From: Pyxidicoccus parkwaysis | Lineage (GTDB): Bacteria > Myxococcota > Myxococcia > Myxococcales > Myxococcaceae | Length of the DNA stretch: 64,000 nt | Assembly (NCBI RefSeq): GCF_017301735.1 | Contig: NZ_CP071090.1 | Span: 1,798,001 to 1,862,000, forward strand | Direction of reading: 5' to 3' | Part shown: positions 47,094-56,292 of the stretch, one piece after another | Numbering within the stretch: the stretch's first letter is position 1 | Layout of the letters: every line of letters begins with the position of its first letter | Notes under the pieces: model-generated | What the model was told of the DNA's origin: nothing | Databases searched by the model: none | What the model saw: only the letters and a program-made list of their open reading frames with translations | Program-made: the position numbers and the translations under genes

Positions 47094-47897
47094 TTAGGCC
47101 CAGCGCTGTGCTTCCACCGTGCGGTGGGTCAGCAGCAGAGAGAAGACGATGACCGAGGCGAAGAACACCAGTGATTGCACGTCCATCACCCCCTTGAGCA
47201 TGTTCTGGAGCTGCGTGTCGAAGGACAGGTAGCTGAGCACCGAGCGCAGCGGCTCCTCCGTCGCCTGCGCCACGCCGGACAGGAGCATCCACGGCAGCAG
47301 CACCACGAAGGTGAGGAGCGCCGCCAGCATCTGGCTCTCCGTCAGCGCGGAGATGAAGAGGCCCACCGCCATGCACGTGGCGCCCCATAGCAGCAGCCCG
47401 CCGTAGCCCAGCAGCACCGTGGACCACTCCAGCGCGGTGCCGGACTCCGCCTTGCCGAAGGCGGACAACAGCAGCGGGAAGACGATGGTGAGCCCCAGCG
47501 TGGCGGAGATGACGCCCAGCCCACCGAGGTACTTGCCCACCACGATTTCGATGGGCCGCACCGGCGCCGTCATCAGCAGCTCGAAGGTCTTGTTGCGCTT
47601 CTCCTCCGCGAACAACCGCATGGAGAGGAAGGGCGCCACGAAGAGGGTGATGATGAGGATGGTGCCCCACAGCTGCACCACCACGCCGTCGGTGAGGTTG
47701 CGGTACACGGCGGCGTCCGGGCCCATCGCCTCCCAGCCCATCAGCCGCGCCATGTCCTGCGCCTGCTTGAAGGTCTGCAGCAGGTTGACGAAGAAGAACG
47801 ACGACAGCGCCACCATCGCCGTGAAGACCACGTAGGCCCACGGGGTGGTGAAGTAGATGGACAGCTCCTTGCGGGCAATCGCCAGGGCGGTTCGCAT
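47094..47897 (-). CDS. ABC-2 type permease (GldF-like)
   Basis: The 267-residue membrane protein has about six hydrophobic segments, including WAYVVFTAMVALSSFFFVNL, LWGTILIITLFVAPFLSMRL, VISATLGLTIVFPLLLSAFG and ALLTFVVLLPWMLLSGVAQA. The cytoplasmic loop RLFAEEKRNKTFELLMTAPV followed by RPIEIVVGKYLGG is the classic ABC-2 coupling region. It begins with MRTALAIARKELSIYFTTPW, the usual ABC-2 start. It lies between the ATPase gene (31 bases) and the GldG gene (6 bases), so it is the channel of the complex. Confidence 0.93.
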   Translation of the reverse strand: MRTALAIARKELSIYFTTPWAYVVFTAMVALSSFFFVNLLQTFKQAQDMARLMGWEAMGPDAAVYRNLTDGVVVQLWGTILIITLFVAPFLSMRLFAEEKRNKTFELLMTAPVRPIEIVVGKYLGGLGVISATLGLTIVFPLLLSAFGKAESGTALEWSTVLLGYGGLLLWGATCMAVGLFISALTESQMLAALLTFVVLLPWMLLSGVAQATEEPLRSVLSYLSFDTQLQNMLKGVMDVQSLVFFASVIVFSLLLTHRTVEAQRWA

Positions 47898-47928
47898 GGA
47901 TGGTTTCCTAGGGAAAGGCGTGCACCGC

Positions 47929-48657
47929 TCAGGCGGCCGTCAGCTTGATGAAGACCTCTTCCAGCGACGAGCTGTCCGCCGGCCCGTGGAGGCTGGCCAG
48001 CTTGCGAATCTCGTCGTAGGCGACAATCTTCCCCTGGTTGATGATGAGGACCTTCTCGCAGGTCATCGTCACCTCCGGGAGGATGTGCGTGGAGAGGATG
48101 ACGGTGTGCTTGCCGGCCAGCCCCTTGATGAGGGCGCGGACCTCGGCGCGCTGCGCGGGGTCCAGGCCCTCGGTGGGCTCGTCGAGGATGAGCACCGGCG
48201 GCGAGCCGAGCAGCGCCTGGGCGATGCCGACGCGCTGCTTGTAGCCCTTGGAGAGGTTCTGGATGACGCGGTCCAGGACGTGCGTCACACCGGTGAGGCT
48301 GGCCACCCGCTCCACCTCCGCCTTGAGGCCGCGCCCGGGCAGCCCCTTCAGGGACGCCACGAACTTGAGGTACCCGCGCACCGTCATCTCCGGGTAGAGA
48401 GGCGGCGTCTCCGGCAGGTAGCCGATGCGCCGCTTCACCTCCAGCGGCTGCTCGAAGACGTCGAAGCCTCCCACCCGCGCCGTGCCCTCCGAGGGCGGCA
48501 GGAAGCCGGTGAGAATCTTCATGGTGGTGGACTTGCCCGCGCCGTTCGGCCCGAGGAAGCCGAGAATCTCACCCTCTTCGACACTGAAGGTGAGGTCCTC
48601 CACGGCCACCCTGTCGCGGTAGCGCTTCGTGAGGTGCTGCACCTCGATCATCGGCAT
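47929..48657 (-). CDS. ABC transporter ATP-binding protein (GldA-like)
   Basis: The 242-residue ATPase starts with MPMIEVQHLTKRYRDRVAVE and has Walker A FLGPNGAGKSTT, Q-loop IGYLPETPPLYPE, signature LSKGYKQRVGIAQ, Walker B VLILDEPTEGLDPAQ and STHILPEV. ATG 48657 has GGGAG seven bases upstream; ATG 48651 is also possible. It is the first gene of the four-gene operon and has a near-consensus sigma70 promoter about 85 bases upstream. It should energise the permease-GldG-DUF4340 complex. Confidence 0.95.
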   Translation of the reverse strand: MPMIEVQHLTKRYRDRVAVEDLTFSVEEGEILGFLGPNGAGKSTTMKILTGFLPPSEGTARVGGFDVFEQPLEVKRRIGYLPETPPLYPEMTVRGYLKFVASLKGLPGRGLKAEVERVASLTGVTHVLDRVIQNLSKGYKQRVGIAQALLGSPPVLILDEPTEGLDPAQRAEVRALIKGLAGKHTVILSTHILPEVTMTCEKVLIINQGKIVAYDEIRKLASLHGPADSSSLEEVFIKLTAA

Positions 48658-48742
48658 GGGAAGGCTCCCGTGGAGAAGCAATCAGCCCGGGGCCACCGGC
48701 CGTTGAGCGTGATCGCCTGACGGACTCGGAAATCGGCGCGCG

Positions 48743-48770
48743 AATATAGAAGCCGACTTTCCCCTGTCAA
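48743..48770 (-). promoter_or_regulatory. Strong sigma70-type promoter of the Gld-like operon
   Basis: On the minus strand, TTGACA (48765-48770) is a perfect -35, spaced 16 bases from TATATT (48743-48748), a 5/6 match to the -10. The transcription start is predicted near 48736, about 80 bases before the ATPase start. It suggests constitutive vegetative expression. Confidence 0.75.
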
Positions 48771-48879
48771 GGCGAGCGCCCACACTCGGTGAGTGGGCTT
48801 GCCCTGCTGGCCGGACTCCTGCATCTGGGGCCTCCGGTGCGGTTTTCCGGACACGCCGAACAGGGGTAGTGAGGCGTTT

Positions 48880-50073
48880 ATGCCAATCGTGGTGCAGAAG
48901 TACGGCGGCTCCTCGGTCGCCGACGTGGAGAAGATTCGCAAGGTGGCCGGGCGCGTGCGGGAGAAGCGCGACGCGGGCTACCAGGTGGTGGTGGTGGTGA
49001 GCGCCATGGGCGACACCACGGACGAGCTGCTGTCCCTGGCCAAGAGCGTGTCCGAGGACCCGCCCCGGCGCGAGCTGGACATGCTGCTGACGTGTGGGGA
49101 GCGCATCTCCATGGCGCTGTTGTCCATGGCCCTCCAGGTGATGGGGGTGCCGGCCATCAGCTTCACCGGCAGTCAGAGCGGCATCATCACCAACGACGCG
49201 CACGCGCAGGCCCGCATCGTCGAGGTGCGGCCGTACCGCATCCACGACGAGCTGGCGCGGGGCCGGGTGGTCATCGTCGCGGGCTACCAGGGCGTGTCCT
49301 ACAAGAAGGAAGTGACGACGCTGGGGCGCGGCGGCTCGGACACGACGGCGGTGGCGCTGGCGGCCGCGCTGGACGCGGAGGCGTGTGAAATCTACTCGGA
49401 CGTGGACGGCATCTTCAGCGCGGACCCGCGCGTGGTGCCGGACGCGCGCAAGCTGGAGTCGCTGAGCTACGACGAGATGCAGGAGTTGGCGAGCGCGGGC
49501 GCCAAGGTGCTCAACGCGCAGGCGGTGGAGTGGGCCAAGGCGCGCGGCATCGCCATCCTCGCCCGCACGGCGCACGCGCAGGGGACGGGCACGGTGGTGC
49601 AGGAGCTGTCCGGCCCCGCCGACAACCGCGTGAAGGGCGTCACCGCCGAGTCGGAGATGGCGGTGCTGTCCGCCACCGAGCAGGTGCGGCTGGCGGAGCT
49701 GCTGGAGTTCCTCGACGCGCGCGGCGTTCGCGGCCGGACGCTCGGCTTCGACGGGCCGGCGCAGGGGGCGAGGCACACCGCCATCGCCGTGCCCCTGGCG
49801 GACATCCACGGGGTGGATGCGCTGCGCAAGGACCTGGCCACGCGCTTCGGCGAGGCGGTGTCCTGGCGGGAGGATTTGGGCACCGTCACCGCCGTGGGCG
49901 TGGGGCTGAACGCGGACTGGGTGTCGCTGCGCCGGGCGCTGGCGGCGGCGGAGGAGCTGGGGGCGAAGGTGTACGCCGTCCACACCTCGCCACTGCAGCT
50001 CACGTTGCTGGTGGACAAAGCGCACCTGAAGCCGCTGACGGCCCGGGTGCACCGGGAGCTCCTCGGCGGGTAG
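48880..50073 (+). CDS. lysC: Aspartate kinase
   Basis: Aspartate kinase makes aspartyl phosphate, the first step to lysine, threonine, methionine and diaminopimelate. The 397-residue monofunctional protein has the signature [13 protein letters not shown] at its N-terminus, the [12 protein letters not shown] site, [13 protein letters not shown], and a C-terminal regulatory part with two ACT-like segments (about 265-397). It therefore probably responds to feedback by lysine or threonine, by family analogy. ATG 48880 has GAGG five bases upstream; the open frame to 48793 is leader. It is divergent from the Gld-like operon. Confidence 0.96.
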   Translation: MPIVVQKYGGSSVADVEKIRKVAGRVREKRDAGYQVVVVVSAMGDTTDELLSLAKSVSEDPPRRELDMLLTCGERISMALLSMALQVMGVPAISFTGSQSGIITNDAHAQARIVEVRPYRIHDELARGRVVIVAGYQGVSYKKEVTTLGRGGSDTTAVALAAALDAEACEIYSDVDGIFSADPRVVPDARKLESLSYDEMQELASAGAKVLNAQAVEWAKARGIAILARTAHAQGTGTVVQELSGPADNRVKGVTAESEMAVLSATEQVRLAELLEFLDARGVRGRTLGFDGPAQGARHTAIAVPLADIHGVDALRKDLATRFGEAVSWREDLGTVTAVGVGLNADWVSLRRALAAAEELGAKVYAVHTSPLQLTLLVDKAHLKPLTARVHRELLGG

Positions 50074-50204
50074 TCCGCTGTCCAATCGGAGTGATCCGGG
50101 GGTGGAGTGTTGAACCTCGCGCTCCCGGTGTGGCCCCCCCGCTTCCCATCGGTGGGTTCGTGCCTACCCTCGCGTCCTGAGGACACCGTGGGGTGGAGGA
50201 CGGG

Positions 50205-52823
50205 ATGGCACGGGGAGCCCGGTGGTGGATGGTGGCGTGTGGCCTGGCCCTGCTGTTCGCCTGGGGCGGCTGCCATGAGCAGCCCGCGCCGGAGCGGCCG
50301 GACCGGGGCGACCGCCACGACGAGCCGCCCCTGGAGGACGGCCACGACGGAGGCGATGGCGGCTTCCACCCCGGCATCCTCGACGCGGGCACGGATGCAG
50401 GGGACGAGGTCGACCCCGACGGCGGAACCGAGGAGCCGGACGCCGGACTGCCGCCGGAGCCGCCGCCGCCGCGAGACGCGGATGCGGTGCGCAAGGAGAA
50501 CCAGCGCCCCGGCACGACGGCGTGGCGCATCAACCGCGACGTGGGCGACAGGGTCGCCAACTCGAATGAAATCGAGGGCTACGCGCTCGAAGCGACGGTG
50601 AAGCAGGGCGACACGCTGCGCGTCGCGGTGTCCCTGTCCGCGGCGAAGACCTACCGCTGGTCCGTGTATCGGCTGGGCCACTACGGCGGCGCGGGAGGCC
50701 GCGAGATGGCGCGCGGCGGCCCGCTGAAGGGCGTGAAGCAGGCGGAGTGCCCCACGGACCCGGACACGGGAGTGATTGCGTGCACGTGGGCGCCGTCGCT
50801 GGAGATTCCCATTGGCGCGGACTGGGTGCGCGGCGTCTACGTGGTGAAGCTGGTGCGCGAGGACCGCTACCAGCGCTACGTGCCCTTCTTCGTGCGTGAC
50901 GCCAATCCGCGCTCGGAGGTGGCGGTGCTGGTGCCCACCGCGACGTGGGCTGCGTACAACACGTGGGGCGGCACCAGCCTCTACGACGACAAGTTCCAGG
51001 TGATGAAGCCGCACGGCGTCGGGCGCGCGTTCCGCTCGTCCTACGACAGGCCCTTCTACCGGGGGCAGGGCACCGGGCATCTGCTGACGGATGACATCAG
51101 CCTCGTGCAGTGGCTGGAGGCGCAGGGCCTGGACGTGGGCTACTTCACCGACGAGGACCTGGACTCCAGCTACGACTTCCTGGCCGGAGCGAAGGCCTTC
51201 ATCATCTCCGGGCACGACGAGTACTGGTCCGCGAAGGACAGAGACCATGCGGACCGCGCGCTGGCGGAAGGGCGCTCGGTGCTCAACCTGGGCGCGAACA
51301 ACGCGTACTGGCAGGTGCGCCTGGAGCCGGCGGCGGACGGGCGGCCTCGCCGCGTCGTCACCTGCTACAAGGGCCACGAGGATGACCCTTTCAAGGACTC
51401 GCGGCGCACGGTGAAGTTCCGCGACGGGCCGGTGGGCCGTCCGGAGAACGCGCTGCTGGGCGTGCAGTTCTCCAGCCGCTGGCACCAGTTCGGCTTCCCC
51501 ACCGTCATCACCGCGCCCAACCACTGGGCGCTGGAGGGCACGGGGCTGAAGGCCGGTGACACGCTGTGGATGGCCAACGGCTATGAGCTGGACCAGCTCG
51601 TCAACAATGGCGCCACGCCGCAGGGCGTGGACGTGCTGGCGGAGTCCCCGGCGCTGTCGCTCCAGATGGCCTTCGGGTTCGGCCACATGGTGGTGCGCAA
51701 GCACGGGCCCGCGTACGTGTTCTCCGCGGGCGGCATCGACTTCGTGCGCACGCTGGCCTCCGAGGACATGGCGGACCCGCGCGCCGCGCGCATCGTCGCC
51801 AACGTGCTCTACAAGGCGCTGGGCCGGCCGGTGCCGGAGGGGCTGGTGGAGTTCCAGCGAAAGAACGTCACCCCGCCGCAGGGGCCCTTCACTCCCGACG
51901 TCGAGACGGTGGCGGGCCAGCCCGGCAAGCGGCCCCGCCCGGGGACGTCGGTGGCGTCGGACGCGCTCGGTGCGCCGGTGGCGGTGACGGTGCTGCCGGA
52001 CGGTGGGTGGGCGGTGGCCGACGCGCTGGCCAACGCGGTGAAGCGCGTGTCGCCGGACGGCACGGTGCGCACGGTGCTCACGGGGCTGAGCGGGCCCATG
52101 GGCATCGCGGCGGACGCCGAGGGCAACATCTTCGTCGCGGACACGGACGCGCATGTCATCCGCCGCATTCCGGCGGACGGAGGCCGGGCCGAGGTGTTCG
52201 CCGGCACGACGCCGGGCATGCAGGACGGGCCCGCCAGGGGCGCGGCCTTCAACCAGCCCGCGGGGCTGGCGCTCACTCCGGACGGCACCGGGCTGCTGGT
52301 GGCGGACCTGAACAACGGCGTGATTCGCCGTATCGATTTGGTGTCACTGGGCAACCCGGTGACGACGCTGCAGGGTGACTGGATGTACCGGCCGTCCGCG
52401 GTGGCGGTGTCGGCGGATGGCGACACGCTGTACGTGGTGGAGACGGGCATGGCGCGCGTGGTGCGCATCCGCAACGGAGTGACGTCCGTGGTGGCGGGCA
52501 CCACGCCGGGCTACCGCGATGGGAAGCCGGAGACGGCGCAGTTCCTCCCGTACCTGGGCATCGCGGTGATGCAGGATGGCTCCGTCGCGGTGTCGGACCC
52601 GGGCAACTACCGCGTGCGGCGCATCCTCTTCGACACTGACGGCTCGCCGAAGCAGGTGACGACGATGGCGGGCAGCGGGCACTACGGCAATGCCGACGGG
52701 CCGGGCGACCACGCGAGCTTCGTGCTCCCGGCCGGTCTCGCCGTGGGGCCGGACGGCCGGCTCTACGTGGCGGACTCCGGCAACGGCCTGCTGCGCGCGG
52801 TGATGCCGTGTGAGCGGCACTGA
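50205..52823 (+). CDS. Secreted lipoprotein: dimethylformamidase-beta-like domain plus NHL propeller
   Basis: The 872-residue protein has a lipoprotein signal (CGLALLFAWGGC) and an acidic Pro-rich linker to about residue 90. A large domain spans about 95-560 and resembles the N,N-dimethylformamidase beta-subunit C-terminal family (TYRWSVYRLGHYGGAGGREM; NTWGGTSLYDD; FIISGHDEYWSAKDRDHADR; SSRWHQFGFP). An NHL beta-propeller follows (about 570-872), with repeats such as GGWAVADALANAVKRVSPDG, GNIFVADTDAHVIRRIPADG and GRLYVADSGNGLLRAVMPCE. The real substrate is unknown. A formamidase role is not claimed, since these domains occur in many secreted proteins. ATG 50205 is close to GGAGG; a GTG at 50193 is also possible. 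Confidence 0.85.
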   Translation: MARGARWWMVACGLALLFAWGGCHEQPAPERPDRGDRHDEPPLEDGHDGGDGGFHPGILDAGTDAGDEVDPDGGTEEPDAGLPPEPPPPRDADAVRKENQRPGTTAWRINRDVGDRVANSNEIEGYALEATVKQGDTLRVAVSLSAAKTYRWSVYRLGHYGGAGGREMARGGPLKGVKQAECPTDPDTGVIACTWAPSLEIPIGADWVRGVYVVKLVREDRYQRYVPFFVRDANPRSEVAVLVPTATWAAYNTWGGTSLYDDKFQVMKPHGVGRAFRSSYDRPFYRGQGTGHLLTDDISLVQWLEAQGLDVGYFTDEDLDSSYDFLAGAKAFIISGHDEYWSAKDRDHADRALAEGRSVLNLGANNAYWQVRLEPAADGRPRRVVTCYKGHEDDPFKDSRRTVKFRDGPVGRPENALLGVQFSSRWHQFGFPTVITAPNHWALEGTGLKAGDTLWMANGYELDQLVNNGATPQGVDVLAESPALSLQMAFGFGHMVVRKHGPAYVFSAGGIDFVRTLASEDMADPRAARIVANVLYKALGRPVPEGLVEFQRKNVTPPQGPFTPDVETVAGQPGKRPRPGTSVASDALGAPVAVTVLPDGGWAVADALANAVKRVSPDGTVRTVLTGLSGPMGIAADAEGNIFVADTDAHVIRRIPADGGRAEVFAGTTPGMQDGPARGAAFNQPAGLALTPDGTGLLVADLNNGVIRRIDLVSLGNPVTTLQGDWMYRPSAVAVSADGDTLYVVETGMARVVRIRNGVTSVVAGTTPGYRDGKPETAQFLPYLGIAVMQDGSVAVSDPGNYRVRRILFDTDGSPKQVTTMAGSGHYGNADGPGDHASFVLPAGLAVGPDGRLYVADSGNGLLRAVMPCERH

Positions 52824-53184
52824 CGCGGGTCCCCTGACGACGGCAGCAGTGGGGCGTTGAAGGCGGCTCGCGGTCGGCCGCGCGCATGGCGCGTGGCCCG
52901 CGGAGACAGGCGTTCCCCTGTATCATCCGTGTCACATCCACTTCGGTGCGCGGTGCATTCCGAGCGACCCGTGGACCGAGTCCGATACGCCCCGGATGTA
53001 TCGTCGACACGTGGGAGCCGTGTTTCTTTCCGGGTCTTTCTGGAATACGGGCTGGTTTCCACCTGTCTCGGCTCACCCTGAGGTGAGTGCGTATTGTTCT
53101 CCAGTCATCAAAAGTGGTCTCCTGGGAGCACGCCCGACGGCCCCGGTGCGGCGTTGACCCGAAAGGAGTTGACGGAGACCGCTC
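52824..53184. other. Intergenic interval upstream of the histidine kinase
   Basis: This 361-base gap has no convincing gene. It is less GC-rich than its surroundings in its second half. A 6-bp hairpin CTCACC-CTGA-GGTGAG lies about 100 bases before the kinase start. It may hold the kinase promoter, but I could not define a -35/-10 pair. Confidence 0.5.
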
Positions 53185-54894
53185 ATGATGATGCGAGCAA
53201 AGTTCCTGTTGTTCGCCGCCGTCGCGGTCGGTCTCGTGGTGTTGATGGGCGGCGCGCTCGTCCGGAGCTCCTTCATGGGCCGGCAAGCGCAGGAGCGTGC
53301 CCTCTCCGCGGATGCGCAGGTGATGATTCTCGGCGAGCTGCGCCTGGACGCCGCCATCTACGTGCAGTCGCTGCTGGACGCCATCGAGACACGGCGGTCT
53401 CCGTCCGGAGACCGTGACTCGGCGCTGCGGCGGGTGGACGAAGCCTTCCGGCGGATGCGTGAACTGGCGGAGCAGGAGAAGGAGGCCGGAGGCGCGTCGT
53501 CCGAGCGCGAGAGCGCGCAGCTCGAAGAGGTGCGACGGGCACAGAGTGGCTGGGTGGTCGCCCTGGCCGAGCTCGCGCGCGAGACGACGCCGGAAGAGAG
53601 CATGCGCTTCCTCGACAATGCGCGCCGCACGTTCGCTCACGACGTGGAGCCGCTGCTGCTGCGAGCGCTGGAGCGCGAGTCCACCGAGAAGGCGGACATC
53701 CTCCAGGAGACGGGCCAGGCCTTCCGGGCCGGCGAGCTGGTGGGCGTCGTCGTTCCACTGGGCTCCATGCTCTTCGTCGGCGGGCTGGCGCTGACGATGC
53801 TCGTGCCGCTGCGGCGCGCGCTGCGGGACTTCGTCGTGAGCGCGGAGCGCGTGGGACAGGGGGACTTCGAGCAGCTCCTCTCCGAGTCGCGCGAGGATGA
53901 GTACGGCCTCATGGCGCGGTCCTTCAATCGCATGGCGCGGCAGGTGAGGGACCTCATCGCGGAGCGGCAGCGCCGGGCCCGCGAGGAGGCCGAGGCGTCC
54001 GAGCGCGAGACGCGCCGCAACAACGTGCTGCTGGAAGAGACGGTGCGGGAGCGCACGGCGGAGCTGGAGCAGACGAACGCGCGGCTGATTGAGAGCCTGC
54101 AACGGCTCCAGGCCGCGCAGGCGCAGTTGCTGTTCGCGGACCGGCTGGCGTCGGTGGGTCAGCTCGCGGCCGGCATCGGGCACGAAATCAACAACCCGCT
54201 GGCCTTCATCATCAGCAACCTGGATTGGGCCCAGGAAGAGCTGCAGCGGATGGGCGGCGGCACGGAGCGCCAGTGCATGGAGGTGGGCCTGGCGCTGAAG
54301 GACGCGCGCGAGGGCGCGGAGCGGGTGCGCCTCATCGTCCGCGAGCTGAGGGACCTCGCCCGGCCGGAAAGCCTGGAGAGCGGGCCGGTGGACCTGGGCG
54401 CGGTGGTGCGCAGCGCGGAGAAGATGGCCATCCACCTCATCCGCCAGCGCGCGCGGCTGGTGCTGGAGGTGGACGGCGCGCCCCCGGTGCTCGGCAATGG
54501 CGCGCGCCTGTGTCAGGTGATGCTGAACCTGCTGCTCAACGCGGCGCACGCGCTCGAGCCGGGTGGGGCGGGGCACAACACCATCCGCGTGAGCGCGAGG
54601 GCGCTGGGCGCGGAGCGGGTGCAGGTGGAAGTCTCTGACACCGGCTGCGGGATTCCGCCGGAGAACCTCGCCCGCATCTTCGACCCGTTCTTCACCACGC
54701 GGCCGGTGGGCATGGGCACGGGGATGGGGCTCGCGGTGTGCCACGGCATCATCGCGTCCCACGGCGGAGAGATTTCCGTCGAGAGCGAGCTGGGAAAGGG
54801 CAGCACGTTCCGCGTGACGCTACCGGTGTTCGCCAAGGGCGCGCGTCCGGCGCCTCACGTCGCCGCCGTGCCCGTGACGGAGTCGACTTCGTAG
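53185..54894 (+). CDS. Membrane sensor histidine kinase (orphan)
   Basis: The 569-residue kinase has an N-terminal membrane helix (LLFAAVAVGLVVLMGGALV), an extracytoplasmic helical sensor (about 30-185), a second membrane helix (LVGVVVPLGSMLFVGGLALT), a HAMP domain (about 210-262), a coiled coil (about 265-315), the H-box GIGHEINNPLAFI with phosphoaccepting His333, an N-box (CQVMLNLLLNAAHAL), DTGCGIPPENL and GMGLAVCHGII. The four-helix sensor resembles a ligand-binding module of chemoreceptors. No response regulator is adjacent, so its partner is unknown. Three ATG codons lie in tandem at 53185-53193, with GGAG seven bases before the first. Confidence 0.93.
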   Translation: MMMRAKFLLFAAVAVGLVVLMGGALVRSSFMGRQAQERALSADAQVMILGELRLDAAIYVQSLLDAIETRRSPSGDRDSALRRVDEAFRRMRELAEQEKEAGGASSERESAQLEEVRRAQSGWVVALAELARETTPEESMRFLDNARRTFAHDVEPLLLRALERESTEKADILQETGQAFRAGELVGVVVPLGSMLFVGGLALTMLVPLRRALRDFVVSAERVGQGDFEQLLSESREDEYGLMARSFNRMARQVRDLIAERQRRAREEAEASERETRRNNVLLEETVRERTAELEQTNARLIESLQRLQAAQAQLLFADRLASVGQLAAGIGHEINNPLAFIISNLDWAQEELQRMGGGTERQCMEVGLALKDAREGAERVRLIVRELRDLARPESLESGPVDLGAVVRSAEKMAIHLIRQRARLVLEVDGAPPVLGNGARLCQVMLNLLLNAAHALEPGGAGHNTIRVSARALGAERVQVEVSDTGCGIPPENLARIFDPFFTTRPVGMGTGMGLAVCHGIIASHGGEISVESELGKGSTFRVTLPVFAKGARPAPHVAAVPVTESTS

Positions 54895-54910
54895 TCGTGG
54901 CGGGAAGGGC

Positions 54911-55237
54911 TCACGGTACGAAGCGCGCGTTGTCCCGCACCCAGGCCAGGTAGGGGCCGTGGCCGTCGGTGATGTCGAGGCGGAGCACCTCGGGCACCTG
55001 GTACGGGTGCAGCGCGACGACGCGGGCGCGCAGCGGCTCGAAGAGGACGTCCTTCGTCTTGAGAATGAGCAGCGCCTCCTGCTCGTCGTGGACCTTGCCC
55101 TCCCAGCGGTAGATGGAGCGCACGCCCGGGACGATGTTGCCGCACGCGGCGAGCCCTTCCTCCACCAGCGCGCGCGCCAGCTCGGCGGCCTTGTCGGTGG
55201 AGGGCGCGGTGACGAGGACGAGGATGACGTCTGTCAT
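54911..55237 (-). CDS. cutA: CutA1 divalent-cation tolerance protein
   Basis: The 108-residue protein has the CutA1 core: VILVLVTAPSTDKAAELARA, ACGNIVPGVRSIYRWEGKV, EEQALLILKTKD-type strand (EQEALLILKTKD) and LHPYQVPEVLRLDITDGHGP near the C-terminus. CutA1 is a trimer linked with copper tolerance in E. coli, though its exact role is unresolved. ATG 55237 was chosen because the product then has normal length; an upstream frame to 55558 is noise. It starts 13 bases after the stop of the DnaC-like gene, so it is probably co-transcribed, which does not imply a common function. Confidence 0.93.
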   Translation of the reverse strand: MTDVILVLVTAPSTDKAAELARALVEEGLAACGNIVPGVRSIYRWEGKVHDEQEALLILKTKDVLFEPLRARVVALHPYQVPEVLRLDITDGHGPYLAWVRDNARFVP

Positions 55238-55250
55238 GTCGCGCGGCCCC

Positions 55251-56228
55251 TCACCGCCCCGCGCTGCGCAGGCCGCCCGGTGCGTGGTGCATGGGCGCGT
55301 CCATCTCCTGCCGCGTGCGGCGCCGGTCCGGCGTGTCGCGCGGCAGCTCCACGAAGGTGCACATCTCGCAGAGGCGGCTGTAGATGCGCTCGCCCACGCG
55401 CTCGCGCAGGAGCTCCGCCTCGCGCGCGGTGTTGCGCGCGTCCTCCGTCGTCCGGTAGCCCGCAGGGGCCGAAGGCGTGCGCAGGGCCTTGCGCTCCGGC
55501 TCCAGCGAGTAGTTCGTCGCGAACAGCGTGGTGCGGCCCGCGTTGTAGCGGCGGGCAATCAGCTCATCGAGCGTCTCCATCTCGAACGGGCTGCCGCGTC
55601 CCTTGCCCAGCTCGTCGATGGCCAGCACCTCCACGTCCGACAGCGGGCCGATGATTTCGCCGCCGCTCTTTCCCTCCTGGAAGCCGCGCCGGATGGTGGC
55701 GTACAGCAGGGAAATCTCCACGTAGCGGGCGCGGATGCCCACCTCCAGCACCAGGTGCGCCAGCGTGGCCGCCATCAGGTGCGTCTTCCCCGTGCCCACC
55801 GGGCCGCTGAGGATGAAGCCCTTCGCCGGACCGCCCTTCGCGTCCGTGCCGCCCTTCACGTACTGGTGGGCGAAGTGCATGGCCACGCCACGGCCACGGT
55901 CCTGCGCCTCGTTGAAGGCGCGGTAGTTGTCGAAGCTCGCGTGGGACACGACGCCGGGCAGCCCCACGTCGTTGAAGAGGGCCACGCGCCGCCGCCGCCG
56001 CGTGCAGATGCACGGCTCCATGACCTCGTAGAGCCGCGGGCCCATCTTCTGGCTGAACACGGCCTCGCGCTCCACCAGCACGTGCCCGCGCCCGTCGCAC
56101 ACGGAGCAGCTCTCCGAGCACGCGCACACGCGCGCCATGGCCACATCACCCCGCCGCTCGAGCACCCAGGTCCGCCCGCCGCACACCGCACACGCCTCGC
56201 CCGTCGCCTTCGCACCCATGTCGCGCAT
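55251..56228 (-). CDS. DnaC/IstB-like ATPase with N-terminal double zinc ribbon
   Basis: The 325-residue protein has eight cysteines in its first 75 residues (CxxC 13-16, CxC 35-37, CxxC 41-44, CxC 73-75); CSVCDGRG is a DnaJ-like zinc knuckle. An AAA+ ATPase follows, with Walker A GPVGTGKTH (142-150) and Walker B VEVLAIDELGKG, then sensor segment TTLFATNYSLEP. This matches DnaC/IstB-type helicase-loader ATPases. A longer reading starts at MRDMGAK (56228); MGAK (56219) is possible. No transposase is nearby, so an IS21 origin is unlikely. It is transcribed after the helical protein at 56293-56946, which may be its partner. Confidence 0.85.
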   Translation of the reverse strand: MRDMGAKATGEACAVCGGRTWVLERRGDVAMARVCACSESCSVCDGRGHVLVEREAVFSQKMGPRLYEVMEPCICTRRRRRVALFNDVGLPGVVSHASFDNYRAFNEAQDRGRGVAMHFAHQYVKGGTDAKGGPAKGFILSGPVGTGKTHLMAATLAHLVLEVGIRARYVEISLLYATIRRGFQEGKSGGEIIGPLSDVEVLAIDELGKGRGSPFEMETLDELIARRYNAGRTTLFATNYSLEPERKALRTPSAPAGYRTTEDARNTAREAELLRERVGERIYSRLCEMCTFVELPRDTPDRRRTRQEMDAPMHHAPGGLRSAGR

Positions 56229-56292
56229 GCCCCTATACAGACCCTTCCCACGCCCGTCCGCCAGCTGAACGGGCGTGCAGTCGACTCCGCCC

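Noticed and set aside
43999..48657. Gliding motility operon gldAFG
   Set aside because: Similarity is to the ABC family only; myxobacterial gliding uses another machine, so no motility role is claimed.
50205..52823. Catalytic N,N-dimethylformamidase
   Set aside because: Only the beta-subunit-like domain is recognised; it is fused to NHL repeats and has a lipoprotein signal, so substrate cannot be inferred.
55251..56228. IstB of an IS21 element
   Set aside because: No IstA transposase or terminal inverted repeats nearby, and the N-terminal zinc ribbon is not typical of IstB.
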